DNA from: CALBPI01 sp963922335
Lineage (GTDB): Bacteria; Pseudomonadota; Gammaproteobacteria; Steroidobacterales; Woeseiaceae
Direction of reading: 5' to 3'
DNA: 64,000 bases
NCBI GenBank assembly: GCA_963922335.1
Contig: CAWUIB010000001.1
Coordinates: 124,001 to 188,000 of the forward strand
In this document: positions 17,530 through 26,121 of the stretch, one piece after another
Layout: each line of letters opens with the position of its first letter
Position numbering within the stretch: the stretch's first letter is position 1
The notes under the pieces: generated by a model
Database searches by the model: none
The model's input: the letters and a program-made list of their open reading frames with translations, nothing else
What the model was told of the DNA's origin: nothing
Program-made: the position numbers and the translations under genes

Positions 17530-17907
17530 ATGAAACTGATATCGCCGGAGGCTCGGGACCGACTGACTCGCTTGCATAGTGAAGCGGCGACTGAGCTTGA
17601 GAACCTCGAGCACGCGCTGGATGACGTGCCAATTCCGGTCGATTTACTCCGCCTGACCGATCGTTTTGTTGATGTCAGCTTGCGTGGTGAGCAGTGGCAA
17701 CCGCCGGAGTCCATGACGCCCATCGAGAAGGCTTGTCTCGATTACTGCGGTCAGTTTATGGCATCGGTCGCCAGCATTGAGGATGCGCAGGTTGCGGCCT
17801 TGCGTGAGCACTTATCTCCCGATCAGGTCTATCTCTACGCGAACGCGGTGTATTTGATCGAGATGTCAAAGCGATTGGGCCTGACGCTGGAGGCGGTACT
17901 GCCATGA
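17530..17907 (+). CDS. Small helical protein of unknown function
   Basis: A 125-residue soluble, mainly alpha-helical acidic protein with two cysteines but no clear motif (MTPIEKACLDYCGQF is the most distinctive stretch). Its stop overlaps the start of the AhpD-like gene by 4 nt, so the two are probably made in fixed ratio. A TATATT hexamer lies 10-15 nt upstream of the ATG. I do not recognise a family; it may be a partner or regulator of the AhpD-like protein. Confidence 0.7.
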   Translation: MKLISPEARDRLTRLHSEAATELENLEHALDDVPIPVDLLRLTDRFVDVSLRGEQWQPPESMTPIEKACLDYCGQFMASVASIEDAQVAALREHLSPDQVYLYANAVYLIEMSKRLGLTLEAVLP

Positions 17908-18434
17908 GTACACCATCACCCCGCATAGCGGCCGATGAACTGAGTTTTGGCGCATTCTTTGGCAGTGAGCTTGAGCAGCATATCGGGGCCTTTGCTGCGG
18001 CAGCCGTCAGAGCGCGGTCGATTGATCCTGTCACCACCGAAATCATTCGATTGCGTTGCGCCCAGATGCACGATTGCCGTCTATGCGGATCGCTGCGTGT
18101 CCGTGAGGCACTCGACTCGGGTTTCGACGAAGACATGCAGAAAAAGATCGGGGCCTGGGAGTCCAGTGACTTCAGTCCGAAGATCAAGGCGGCGCTCGCA
18201 CTGTGTGATGCGATGATCATTCATCCAGGGGCGATCGATCCGGCGTTGCGGCAGTCGCTCTCGGAACACTTTGATGAAGCGCAGATCGCGGAGATTTGCG
18301 TGGATGTTATGAAGTGGAGTCAGCAAAAGGCGTTGGTTTCGTTACGGATTGAACCGCCGGCATCCGAGGACTCGCTTACCGAATTGCGTTTCGACGAAGC
18401 AGGCAATCCGGTGTTTGGAGAGGCACTCGATTAA
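17904..18434 (+). CDS. AhpD/carboxymuconolactone-decarboxylase-like protein
   Basis: A 176-residue alpha-helical protein of the AhpD-like superfamily. The redox motif is HDCRLCGS (a CxxC after TTEIIRLRCAQM), the position of the catalytic Cys pair in AhpD, and the following helix SLRVREALDSGFDE is also typical. Members reduce peroxides or act as decarboxylases, so the exact reaction is open. It is coupled by overlap to the small helical gene before it and ends 7 nt before the sensor kinase, suggesting a three-gene operon. Confidence 0.82.
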   Translation: MSTPSPRIAADELSFGAFFGSELEQHIGAFAAAAVRARSIDPVTTEIIRLRCAQMHDCRLCGSLRVREALDSGFDEDMQKKIGAWESSDFSPKIKAALALCDAMIIHPGAIDPALRQSLSEHFDEAQIAEICVDVMKWSQQKALVSLRIEPPASEDSLTELRFDEAGNPVFGEALD

Positions 18435-18441
18435 CCCCAGC

Positions 18442-19725
18442 ATGCACGAGCCTGATTCGACCACAGCAGAACAACTCGAACGCAATCGTCAGTTCGAAGC
18501 GTTTAAAGCCGGGGACGCGAACAGCAAAGATCTTGTTCTTCGATCCGTATTGGTTGCGGCGGTCGGCGTTGCGCTATGGTTTGCCACGCAGCAGCCTGTG
18601 ATGCTGATTTGGGGTTTCGGCTACACAGTCGTCAATGTCGTCTACGCAAGTTTCCTGAGTCGTCAGGTATTCCCGATCAGTAAAGTGAGCCTGTTCCTAA
18701 CCGCAATACTCAGCGTGGTTATGGCGTCGTGGTACACGGCGATGCTGATCTATATTGTTACCCTGCCAGATCCTTACTATTTGATCCTCGCGGCCATCGG
18801 CGTTGTTGGCGCCGGCATGCACTGCTTGATGATGAATCGCCAGTGGTCCTATTCCGCTTATGTTGACGTGGCGGCAACGATAATTCCGGCGATTGCCGTC
18901 GCAGTGATTGCGGCGAGAGACATCCCAACACCTTCACTTCGGTTTGCGACAGGGTTAGGAGGCATCTTTGTTGCCGGCTATTTCTGGCATTGCCTGAAAG
19001 AGATCATCGCCGAGCGTGAGGCGTTCGAAGCGAGCATGAAATCCGATCTGCAGGATCAAAAGATGCGAGCACTCGGACAGCTCACAAGCGGTGTAGCTCA
19101 CGACTTCAATAATCTGCTTGCGATTGTCCTTGCCAATATTGAGCTCTCCAAAACGGACAGTGACCGACATCGTATCGAGAAGTACCTGACCGATGCGGAG
19201 ACCGCAGCGCAAAGCGGCGCCACTTTAATTCGGCAACTTATGGCCTATGTGCGCAAGTCGCGACTTGAGGTGACTGACGTCAGTCTGGGTGCGCTCTTTT
19301 CGAGGCTCTCCTCGGTACTGAGCCGAGTGTTACCGCCGCAAATTGAGTTGCAGGTCGCCATCGGCGAGGAGGATCGTCACATCCGAGGTGACGCCACGCT
19401 TCTGGAGACTGCCATTCTCAATCTGGTGATCAACGCGCGCGATGCCATTGGCGATGCAGTCGGGAGTATTACGGTGAGTGCCGAAGAAAGCGCGGTTGTG
19501 GGTTTTGTCGTTATCCGTGTCAGCGACACGGGCCCTGGGATGGATGCGGAGACGATTGAGCGCGCGTCTGAACCTTTCTATACCACCAAGAGAAGCGGAG
19601 AGGGGTCAGGCCTTGGATTGTCGATGGTCAAGGGTTTTGCCGAACAGTCGGGCGGACAACTATCGCTACAGAACGGTCAGTCTGGTGGTCTGATTGCGAG
19701 CTTGAGTTTGCCGCACACAGCATAG
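18442..19725 (+). CDS. Membrane sensor histidine kinase, no linked response regulator
   Basis: A 427-aa histidine kinase. About six transmembrane helices (residues ~28-180) make a sensor without a clear periplasmic domain. Then come a HisKA region with the H-box GQLTSGVAHDFNNLLA and an HATPase_c domain with N-box NLVINARDAI, G1 VSDTGPGM and G2 GSGLGLSMV. ATG at 18442 is chosen; earlier in-frame codons lie inside the AhpD-like gene. No receiver domain and no response-regulator gene is nearby, so the output partner is unknown. Co-transcription with the AhpD-like gene suggests redox sensing (inference). Confidence 0.88.
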   Translation: MHEPDSTTAEQLERNRQFEAFKAGDANSKDLVLRSVLVAAVGVALWFATQQPVMLIWGFGYTVVNVVYASFLSRQVFPISKVSLFLTAILSVVMASWYTAMLIYIVTLPDPYYLILAAIGVVGAGMHCLMMNRQWSYSAYVDVAATIIPAIAVAVIAARDIPTPSLRFATGLGGIFVAGYFWHCLKEIIAEREAFEASMKSDLQDQKMRALGQLTSGVAHDFNNLLAIVLANIELSKTDSDRHRIEKYLTDAETAAQSGATLIRQLMAYVRKSRLEVTDVSLGALFSRLSSVLSRVLPPQIELQVAIGEEDRHIRGDATLLETAILNLVINARDAIGDAVGSITVSAEESAVVGFVVIRVSDTGPGMDAETIERASEPFYTTKRSGEGSGLGLSMVKGFAEQSGGQLSLQNGQSGGLIASLSLPHTA

Positions 19726-19732
19726 ACTGCAT

Positions 19733-19951
19733 CTAACCGGTGTACTGAAACACCGTCTCCAGCGATTCGTCGAATACCCGCGCGATTCGAAAAGCGACCT
19801 CTAGCGAGGGCGAATACTTCCTCGCTTCGATAGCGATGACTGTTTGCCGTGTTACGCCTATGGCGTCCGCGAGTGCTTGTTGCGTCATCTCGCCGTGCTG
19901 CGCACGGAGCGTGCGAATCGAGTTATCGATGGGTAGTTTCGTCTTCCCCAT
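19733..19951 (-). CDS. XRE-family transcriptional regulator
   Basis: A 72-residue protein that is almost only a helix-turn-helix: MTQQALADAIGVTRQTVIAIE, then ARKYSPSLEVAFRIARVF, of the YozG/XRE type. Its ATG overlaps the stop of the upstream membrane-protein gene (TAATG), so the two form a coupled pair, a combination seen widely. It most likely represses its own operon by binding the 50-bp palindrome at 20396-20445. An upstream in-frame ATG at 20104 lies inside the neighbour and is not used. Confidence 0.88.
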   Translation of the reverse strand: MGKTKLPIDNSIRTLRAQHGEMTQQALADAIGVTRQTVIAIEARKYSPSLEVAFRIARVFDESLETVFQYTG

Positions 19952-20370
19952 TACACGCCACGTCGATAGAACAGAATTCTCAAGCCCATGCACAGCAGCG
20001 TGCTCAGCAATAGCGAAGCGAGTAGGCCGTGAGCTACCAGTACGTTGTTGATGCCGAACACCATGGCGCAGATCGCACCGATGATCCCGACGCCGAGGAC
20101 CCAAGAGGACAAATATTCCGACCGCCAGGCGATCATGCGATCTCGCTCGTCCGACTGATCACCCTTGCTGGTGGCGACGGCCACAATATTGCCGGCGATC
20201 AGTGTGACGACCAGCAGGACGACGCTGATCGAGAACACCGGGACGTATGCGCGAATGTCGTAGACGCCGGCGCTGTACATTTTGGTGGCTGCAAAAAAGT
20301 AGCTGCCGAGTACCAGCACTAACGCCCCGAATTGCACCCAAGCCGATTTTTCTTCGAATCCTGCGTTCAT
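19951..20370 (-). CDS. Four-helix membrane protein paired with XRE regulator
   Basis: A 139-residue inner-membrane protein with about four hydrophobic helices and a charged loop (TSKGDQSDERDRMIAWRSEY) between helices two and three. The E/DERD loop recalls DUF2178-type proteins that are co-encoded with small XRE regulators. GGAGG lies 5-9 nt before the ATG. Transcription probably starts within the palindrome about 26 nt upstream. Function unknown; the membrane protein may modulate the regulator. Confidence 0.8.
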   Translation of the reverse strand: MNAGFEEKSAWVQFGALVLVLGSYFFAATKMYSAGVYDIRAYVPVFSISVVLLVVTLIAGNIVAVATSKGDQSDERDRMIAWRSEYLSSWVLGVGIIGAICAMVFGINNVLVAHGLLASLLLSTLLCMGLRILFYRRGV

Positions 20371-20395
20371 TTGTTCCTCCCGTATTTGTAACCCT

Positions 20396-20445
20396 GATGT
20401 AAAAAATATTTGACATCAAAGACTTTGTCAAAGATTTTTTACATC
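20396..20445. promoter_or_regulatory. 50-bp palindromic operator with overlapping divergent promoters
   Basis: Left arm 20396-20415 and right arm 20426-20445 are 20-bp inverted repeats with a single mismatch and a 10-bp centre (TCAAAGACTT). On the minus strand TTGACA (20431-20426), a 17-bp spacer and TATTTT (20408-20403) make a good sigma70 promoter for the membrane-protein/XRE pair. On the plus strand the mirror TTGACA (20410-20415), 17 bp and the weaker GATTTT (20433-20438) face the multi-pass membrane gene. A dimer or tetramer of the XRE protein bound here would shut both. Confidence 0.75.
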
Positions 20446-20523
20446 CACGCAGCGAGTGATATCGAAATCACTGACGGATTTGCTACCAGATTAGTTATGA
20501 CTCAACGTCCTAGTGGAGACCGA

Positions 20524-21282
20524 ATGGTCGAAGGCGATGGCTACGATCGGTTCTTTTTCTGGATGGCGCTCGCGCTTCTCGGTTTTGTGGTTATTGGCTT
20601 TGCGCCTTCTTTTTTCCTGCGCCCGATAACCGATGCGCCCCCGTTGCGAACGCATATCCTGATCCACGCGGTCACGCTGACTGCATGGTTTGTATGGTTC
20701 GTCGTACAGTCCGCGTTGATTCAGGCTGGTAGTGTCCGTCTGCACAGGACCCTCGGGGTCGTCGGCGCGCTCGTTGGTGCTGTGTGCGTTGTCACAGGGC
20801 CGCTCGCAACCACGACCGCAATCGAGTCGCTGCTCGCCACGGGGGTGAGCTGGGATTCGGACATGAGCGAAGAACCCACCCGGCGCATCGAAGGGATATC
20901 AGTCGCGCAATTCGGACCAGCGCTCGTGTTTGGGAACATCGCGAGTACGATCGCTTTCGCGGTGCTTTTGGGGGCTGGCATCGGTTTTCGCCGGCGTGCC
21001 GGTTTTCATAAACGTCTGATGCTGCTGGCCTCGATCAGCTTCATCGGTCCGGCCATTTCGCGAATCGCCCGTTGGCCGGTGTTTCGCGGGGAAGACGGGC
21101 TGTTCATTCCGGTGGCTTTTGGCGGACTCCTCGTTGCGATATGGCTGTATGATCGCAAGTCGCTAGGTTACATCCATAAAGCCACACTCCTCGGGTCGTT
21201 GACCTTGGTGGGTTTGCTGATCGCGGGGCTGGTTTTCTCGGCAACGCCATGGGGGCTCGCGATCGCTAAATCCATGGCATGA
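20524..21282 (+). CDS. Multi-pass membrane protein (paralogue of 14843-15682)
   Basis: A 252-residue protein of about seven hydrophobic helices. It shares with the protein at 14843-15682 the order of motifs: a His-containing helix (HILIHAVTLTAW), an arginine/histidine turn (SVRLHRTLGVVGA) and FHKRLMLLASISFIGPAISR. I choose ATG 20524 because GGAGA lies five bases before it; ATG 20497 is an alternative that adds nine residues. The palindromic XRE operator stands upstream, so this gene is likely in the same regulon. Function unknown, with haem or metal binding by the histidines possible. Confidence 0.75.
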   Translation: MVEGDGYDRFFFWMALALLGFVVIGFAPSFFLRPITDAPPLRTHILIHAVTLTAWFVWFVVQSALIQAGSVRLHRTLGVVGALVGAVCVVTGPLATTTAIESLLATGVSWDSDMSEEPTRRIEGISVAQFGPALVFGNIASTIAFAVLLGAGIGFRRRAGFHKRLMLLASISFIGPAISRIARWPVFRGEDGLFIPVAFGGLLVAIWLYDRKSLGYIHKATLLGSLTLVGLLIAGLVFSATPWGLAIAKSMA

Positions 21283-21314
21283 GTCGTCGGTCCCTCAGCT
21301 AAAGGACATCTTGA

Positions 21315-22976
21315 ATGGAAATCGATCGTCGCAAAGCCCTTTTAGGGCTTACCTCAGCTCTGATCCTGCCGCGCTGCGTTGCCGCTGATCTTCGTGGCCA
21401 GTCTTTTTCCAACGAAGTATTCCTGCACGGTGTGGCCAGTGGCGACCCGGGCGAGGATAGCGTCGTTTTGTGGACCCGCGTGTCGGGTCAGGCTGGCGAA
21501 GTTGCTGTCGACTGGTCGGTGGCGACTGACCCCGCCATGCGCGACACAGTGACCCAAGGCACTGTCTATACATCCGAGATTCGTGACTACACCGTGAAAG
21601 TCATACCCGAGGGGCTACCGGCAGGGACGCAGCTGTATTACCGGTTCGTCGTCGGCGGTGTGGTATCCCCGATAGGACGAACTCAAACACTGTCTACCGG
21701 AAAGGTTGAGTCGCTGGTCATCGCGGTCGCGAGTTGCTCGAACTATCCTTTCGGACGATTCAACGGGTATCAGGCAATTGCTGACGACTCGGATATCGAT
21801 ATCGTCGTGCATCTCGGCGATTACATCTACGAGTACGACGAGAACGGGTACGGAGGCAATGAGGGGCGCGCCCTTGGACGTGTGCATGAGCCGCGCCACG
21901 AAACGGTAACGCTGTCCGACTATCGGATACGCCATGCTCAGTACAAATCCGATTCCGGGTCGCTCGCCATGCATGCGATGCATCCCTTGATCGCAATTTG
22001 GGATGACCATGAGTCGGCGAACAATCCATGGTCCGGCGGTGCGCAGAATCACCAAGAGGGAGAGGGCGCGTGGATCGATCGTCGTAGCGTCTCACTGCGT
22101 GCGTACTACGAATGGATGCCGGTCCGCGAACCGGACGTCGGTGAATCACGAGAGTCGCGTCGTGCGCATTTTCGCTTTGGTGATCTCGCCAGTCTTTATG
22201 CCGTCGAAACACGCCACATGGCGCGCTCCGAACAAATCGACCTGGGTGCGCACAAAGACTCGCTAACATCGCCCGAGGCAGCCGCCGAGTTCTACGAACG
22301 CGTGGTTGGTGACGAAAATCGCAAAATGATTAGCCGGTCCGACGAGATGTTCCTCGCGGAAGGGCTCAAGGCATCTGTCGAGGCAGGCCAACCTTGGCGG
22401 GTGTTGGCGAACCAGACGATTCTCGCGCGGGTAGTAGCAGCGCCGCTGAATGATCCTGTGTTTCTCGAAGCCACCGAAAATCTGGATGGGTGGATCGCGA
22501 ACTACGCAAAGTCGCTGATTGAAATTGGAGAGCTCGGCATCCCGGCGAACCTGGATGCCTGGGACGGATACCCTGCCGCGCGCGAGCGGCTCTATTCCCT
22601 TGCTGCCGATGCCGGGGCACGGGATCTGCTCGTCATCACCGGAGACACTCATATTTTTGGGCAGAACTACCTGCGGCGCGCAAACGGGGACTCTGCTGGG
22701 GTGGAACTAGGCACCTCAGGCATTTCTTCACCCCGAGGGTTGTATGAGCTTGGTGATATCGCTAACGATCGGCATGACGAGCTTCTGATCGAAACCAACG
22801 ACAGCATCGAGTGGATGAATGGTCGTTATCGGGGCTACGTTAAACTGACGCTCGAACATACCCAGGCTCGGGCTGACTTCGTCGCAGTCTCAAACATCGA
22901 GACGCGTAACTTTGAAACCGAGGTCATTCGATCTGTCGACATTGTCAGACGCGATGGTACGCTCGACTACGCCTAG
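21315..22976 (+). CDS. phoD: PhoD-type alkaline phosphatase/phosphodiesterase
   Basis: A 553-aa exported metallophosphatase (PhoD family) that releases phosphate from mono- or diesters. A twin-arginine-like signal (DRRKALLGLTSALILP) opens the protein, then a PhoD N-terminal beta domain (HGVASGDPGEDSVVLWTRV). Metal-binding motifs are VASCSNYPFGRF, HLGDYIYE, WDDHESANNPW and the C-terminal GDTHIFG. The Tat signal fits the Ca2+/Fe3+-loaded PhoD enzymes. AAGGA precedes the ATG. No Pho regulator gene or clear Pho box was noticed. Confidence 0.92.
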   Translation: MEIDRRKALLGLTSALILPRCVAADLRGQSFSNEVFLHGVASGDPGEDSVVLWTRVSGQAGEVAVDWSVATDPAMRDTVTQGTVYTSEIRDYTVKVIPEGLPAGTQLYYRFVVGGVVSPIGRTQTLSTGKVESLVIAVASCSNYPFGRFNGYQAIADDSDIDIVVHLGDYIYEYDENGYGGNEGRALGRVHEPRHETVTLSDYRIRHAQYKSDSGSLAMHAMHPLIAIWDDHESANNPWSGGAQNHQEGEGAWIDRRSVSLRAYYEWMPVREPDVGESRESRRAHFRFGDLASLYAVETRHMARSEQIDLGAHKDSLTSPEAAAEFYERVVGDENRKMISRSDEMFLAEGLKASVEAGQPWRVLANQTILARVVAAPLNDPVFLEATENLDGWIANYAKSLIEIGELGIPANLDAWDGYPAARERLYSLAADAGARDLLVITGDTHIFGQNYLRRANGDSAGVELGTSGISSPRGLYELGDIANDRHDELLIETNDSIEWMNGRYRGYVKLTLEHTQARADFVAVSNIETRNFETEVIRSVDIVRRDGTLDYA

Positions 22977-23000
22977 ATCACTCCTGACAGGAATTGCGCT

Positions 23001-24623
23001 ATGGAAACGATTGCTCGTGATCTGCGAGAAATGCGCCGCACGCCGTTGCACGAGAGTCATGTAGCAGCGTTACGGGAGATTTCAGAAGAGGTTACCTATG
23101 AGAAGGGTGAGATTGTCGTTCGCGCTGGCGAGATGGCCAATCAATTCGTGTACATACTCGAGGGCGAGATCATCGTATTGCACCCGATCACCGGTGAACG
23201 TCATTTGGAGGCTTCACTGGGCCCCACGCAGTTCGCCGGTGAAATTGCTCTGATCTCGGGCACCGCTCACACGATGTCGTTACAGGCTTGTGTACCGACA
23301 CGCGCGCTCGTCGCGCCACGTCAGGCGTTGCTGGATTTGATGGCACGGATTCCCGAGATGAGCGACATCATTATCACCGTGCTCGCAGCGCGTCGGCGTC
23401 GCCAGCTCGAAGATAACGACGGCAGTCTGACGTTGTTGGGTGCAGAGGTCGACCGAGGTGTGCGCCAGGTTGAGGCGTTCGCGACGCGCAATCGCTTACC
23501 GTTTCGTCAGGTCGAGCTCGGCACCGCCGAAGCTGATGCACTCGCGGCGAGTTGCAAGATTCCGACAAACACACCGGCAGTCGTGTTCGGCAAAGAGCAT
23601 GTCATCGAGGACGCGACGCCATCATCGGTCGCTCGATACCTTGGTATGGATATGTCGGTGGATTGTGGTGAGACGGTCGATGTGTTGATCGTCGGTGGTG
23701 GACCCTCCGGTGTCGCAGCTGGCGTTTACGCAGGTGCAGAGGGTCTTAGTGCGATTGTCGTTGAGTCTTTGGCTATTGGCGGTCAGGCGGGGACGTCTTC
23801 ACGCATTGAAAATTACATGGGTTTCCCGACCGGTATTTCCGGCGCCGACCTGGTATGGCGTGGTGAGGTTCAGGCCATGAAGTTTGGCACACGTTTTCTG
23901 GTGCCGCGCCGCGTCACTTCGCTGGAGCGACAGGATGATCTTTTCATTGCTTCGGTTGATGATGGCCGCAAGGTCCGCTCACGCGCGGTGATCATTGCGA
24001 CAGGGGTTCAATATCGCCGGCTGCCACTCGATCGGCTTGAAGACTTCGAAAGGGCGGGTGTCTATTACGCGGCCACCGAATCGGAGGCTAGATACTGCCG
24101 CAACACCGAGGTGGTTGTTATTGGTGGCGGGAACTCTGCGGGTCAGGCTGCGATGTTCCTGAGCCGCAGTGCCAAGCATGTTCATGTTTTGGTGCGAGGT
24201 CAGTCGCTCGCAGCGTCGATGTCGGAGTACTTGTCGAGTCGGTTGTATGCGGATCCCGCAATCACCGTGCACTTCCAATCTCAGGTTACCGCACTCACCG
24301 GGGATGAATCGCTCGAACAGGTAACCTGGCATAACAAGGCGACAGAGCAAGACACCACTATTCCCTGCAACGGAGTTTTTGTCATGGTGGGGGCCGCCCC
24401 CAACACTGCGTGGCTGAGCGACCTTGCCAAACTCGATGAGCGCGGCTTCGTGCTCACCGGCGATGCCGTCGAACAGCACGATTCTTACGCAACCTCATGT
24501 CCCGGTTTGTTTGCCGTCGGCGATGTGCGCGCGACCTCCGTGAAGCGCGTCGCCTCGTCAGTGGGAGAGGGTTCAGTCGTGGTGTCGCAGGCCTGGAATT
24601 TCGTTAATCGAGATGCGGTCTAG
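23001..24623 (+). CDS. cNMP-binding domain fused to thioredoxin-reductase-like flavoprotein
   Basis: A 540-aa three-part protein. Residues ~20-130 form a cyclic-nucleotide-binding beta-roll (VVRAGEMANQFVYILEGEIIVL, FAGEIALISG). Residues ~140-215 look like a thioredoxin fold without CxxC. Residues ~225-540 are a thioredoxin-reductase-type flavoprotein with FAD motif VLIVGGGPSGVAAG and NADPH motif VVIGGGNSAGQAA. The CxxC of normal TrxR, before the NADPH motif, is replaced (YYAATESEARYC). Proteins of this architecture exist in other bacteria but are little studied. The partner substrate is unknown. The 3' end overlaps the convergent pilin gene by 4 bp. Confidence 0.88.
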   Translation: METIARDLREMRRTPLHESHVAALREISEEVTYEKGEIVVRAGEMANQFVYILEGEIIVLHPITGERHLEASLGPTQFAGEIALISGTAHTMSLQACVPTRALVAPRQALLDLMARIPEMSDIIITVLAARRRRQLEDNDGSLTLLGAEVDRGVRQVEAFATRNRLPFRQVELGTAEADALAASCKIPTNTPAVVFGKEHVIEDATPSSVARYLGMDMSVDCGETVDVLIVGGGPSGVAAGVYAGAEGLSAIVVESLAIGGQAGTSSRIENYMGFPTGISGADLVWRGEVQAMKFGTRFLVPRRVTSLERQDDLFIASVDDGRKVRSRAVIIATGVQYRRLPLDRLEDFERAGVYYAATESEARYCRNTEVVVIGGGNSAGQAAMFLSRSAKHVHVLVRGQSLAASMSEYLSSRLYADPAITVHFQSQVTALTGDESLEQVTWHNKATEQDTTIPCNGVFVMVGAAPNTAWLSDLAKLDERGFVLTGDAVEQHDSYATSCPGLFAVGDVRATSVKRVASSVGEGSVVVSQAWNFVNRDAV

Positions 24624-25093
24624 CGGCAAGCGGCAGGCAGATATTTGTTCTCGACCGCGGTTCGGTTTTCCCCGGCAGGCGTTAACCCTGGCGGCGGAAC
24701 CGCATTTCCACAATTCCACGATATCGGACTAACGGGGCTCTCTGTAACGTACATTGGGCGCAAGGTTAGTACCTTGTCCGCAATGAGTGCATTTGCGTTG
24801 TGCCCAAACGTGATGTGCAGCGCACCGTCGGCGACCTCGATGCGTTGGGTGTAGTTGCCGATGAGGTGCTCTGGAGCCGGGACGCCTGCATCGTCGTTAT
24901 CAACCGGGAAGGTGCCTCGATAGCGATACGTCTCACGAATCTTGGGCTTGAGTTCCTCAGAGATGGTGAACGCCTCAACGATCTGCGCTCGGATCGTATA
25001 GTCCTGATACGCAGGTATTGCGATCGCGGCGAGGATACCGATGATCGCAACAACGATCATCAACTCGATTAGCGTGAATCCTTGGTTTCTCAT
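24620..25093 (-). CDS. Type IV pilin (PilA-like)
   Basis: A 157-residue prepilin. A short leader MRNQG is cut before the N-methyl Phe in FTLIELMIVVAIIGILAAIA, with the conserved Glu5; then YQDYTIRAQIVEAF and a globular domain. Two cysteines near the end (SWNCGNA and LPAACR) form the expected D-loop. It resembles major pilins, but is grouped with a GspF/PilC-like gene and a second odd pilin rather than with pilB/pilT. The 11-nt gap to the upstream gene indicates one transcript. Confidence 0.92.
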   Translation of the reverse strand: MRNQGFTLIELMIVVAIIGILAAIAIPAYQDYTIRAQIVEAFTISEELKPKIRETYRYRGTFPVDNDDAGVPAPEHLIGNYTQRIEVADGALHITFGHNANALIADKVLTLRPMYVTESPVSPISWNCGNAVPPPGLTPAGENRTAVENKYLPAACR

Positions 25094-25104
25094 ATCAATA
25101 AGCC

Positions 25105-26103
25105 CTATATGACGGTGCCGAGGCTAAAAATGGGTAGGTAGCAGGCGATGACAAGAATGCCGACCACTAAATAAAGGATCAGTCGCATCGCCCAGGAAAA
25201 TGAATCGCGAGTTTTTGTGAGTGCAGTCGCGAGTGTCGCCGGATGAAAATCGCACTGTGCTTCAAGCTCGTTTCGGAATAGTCCGAGACTACGAGCGATG
25301 CGCAGCTCAACGAGGTTGGGCAAGACTTCGTGATCCCCAGAGGGAGAGTCTTCACTCAACAGCACCGTCGCGTCGATACTCGAAAGGTCCTGCGAGATGC
25401 GAACAGCTTGTTCCTCCTCAAGCCCCGACTCGACCAGAATGCGAGTGAAATTCAAAAACAGACTCATGTTGTAAGCGGCGACTGAAGGAGAAAAGCCGGG
25501 AATGTATCGGTGCCATTGCCATGCCGGGGCAAGACTTGCAATGCGCTTGCTGAACGTAGCGATGCCGACAATCGCCACGGCAGCAGCAACGGCGCCGGCC
25601 AACACCAGGGCGCCAAACCAGAGCCCTTCCATCTGGAACACGGCACGCGTCAGACCGGGTAATCTCGCGTTATACCCGGAGAACATGGCCTCGAAGCTCG
25701 GGATTACAGCGCCGGACATGATGCTCGCCACCGTAACGGCGACCAACACGATCCAACCGAGATACCACATCTGACTGACCAGTCCGGCCCAATACGTGGA
25801 GAACAGACTTCGCTGCTGGTCGACAAACTCTGACACTCTGGGGAACAGACCAGACCGTGCCGATTCCGGCAGTGCTTCGGCCAGACGCGGGTAAGCCGCT
25901 AGTACCGACCCACCAGGCGTACGCGTTGGGTTTGTAGTGTTGACCACGATGTCCTCGAGACGCCCAAGATCGGCCTGATAGGCCTCGGGCAGCTCCTCGC
26001 GAAGCTTCGCAATCGCATCCGGCATCGCATGCTCGACGCTGAGGGCACTGAGCTGTCGGCTGAGAAAGGCGAGGTGCTCGGCGGTTCGATTGTGGCTCAT
26101 CAA
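25105..26103 (-). CDS. GspF/PilC-like inner-membrane assembly protein
   Basis: A 332-residue protein of the type II secretion/type IV pilus platform family, which links the assembly ATPase to pilin polymerisation. The hydrophobic layout fits (helices near residues ~112-135, ~160-183 and ~308-330) and the C-terminus CYLPIFSLGTVI matches the PilC/GspF ending. It is shorter than PilC (~400 aa), and the cytoplasmic helical domains are diverged. It lies between the two pilin genes. No assembly ATPase gene (PilB-like) is in the window, so it may use a distant one. Confidence 0.82.
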   Translation of the reverse strand: MMSHNRTAEHLAFLSRQLSALSVEHAMPDAIAKLREELPEAYQADLGRLEDIVVNTTNPTRTPGGSVLAAYPRLAEALPESARSGLFPRVSEFVDQQRSLFSTYWAGLVSQMWYLGWIVLVAVTVASIMSGAVIPSFEAMFSGYNARLPGLTRAVFQMEGLWFGALVLAGAVAAAVAIVGIATFSKRIASLAPAWQWHRYIPGFSPSVAAYNMSLFLNFTRILVESGLEEEQAVRISQDLSSIDATVLLSEDSPSGDHEVLPNLVELRIARSLGLFRNELEAQCDFHPATLATALTKTRDSFSWAMRLILYLVVGILVIACYLPIFSLGTVI

Positions 26104-26121
26104 AAATTCCCGTCTTACTGT

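Noticed and set aside
23001..24623. Ordinary thioredoxin reductase (trxB)
   Set aside because: Extra cNMP and thioredoxin-like domains and no CxxC in the reductase part.
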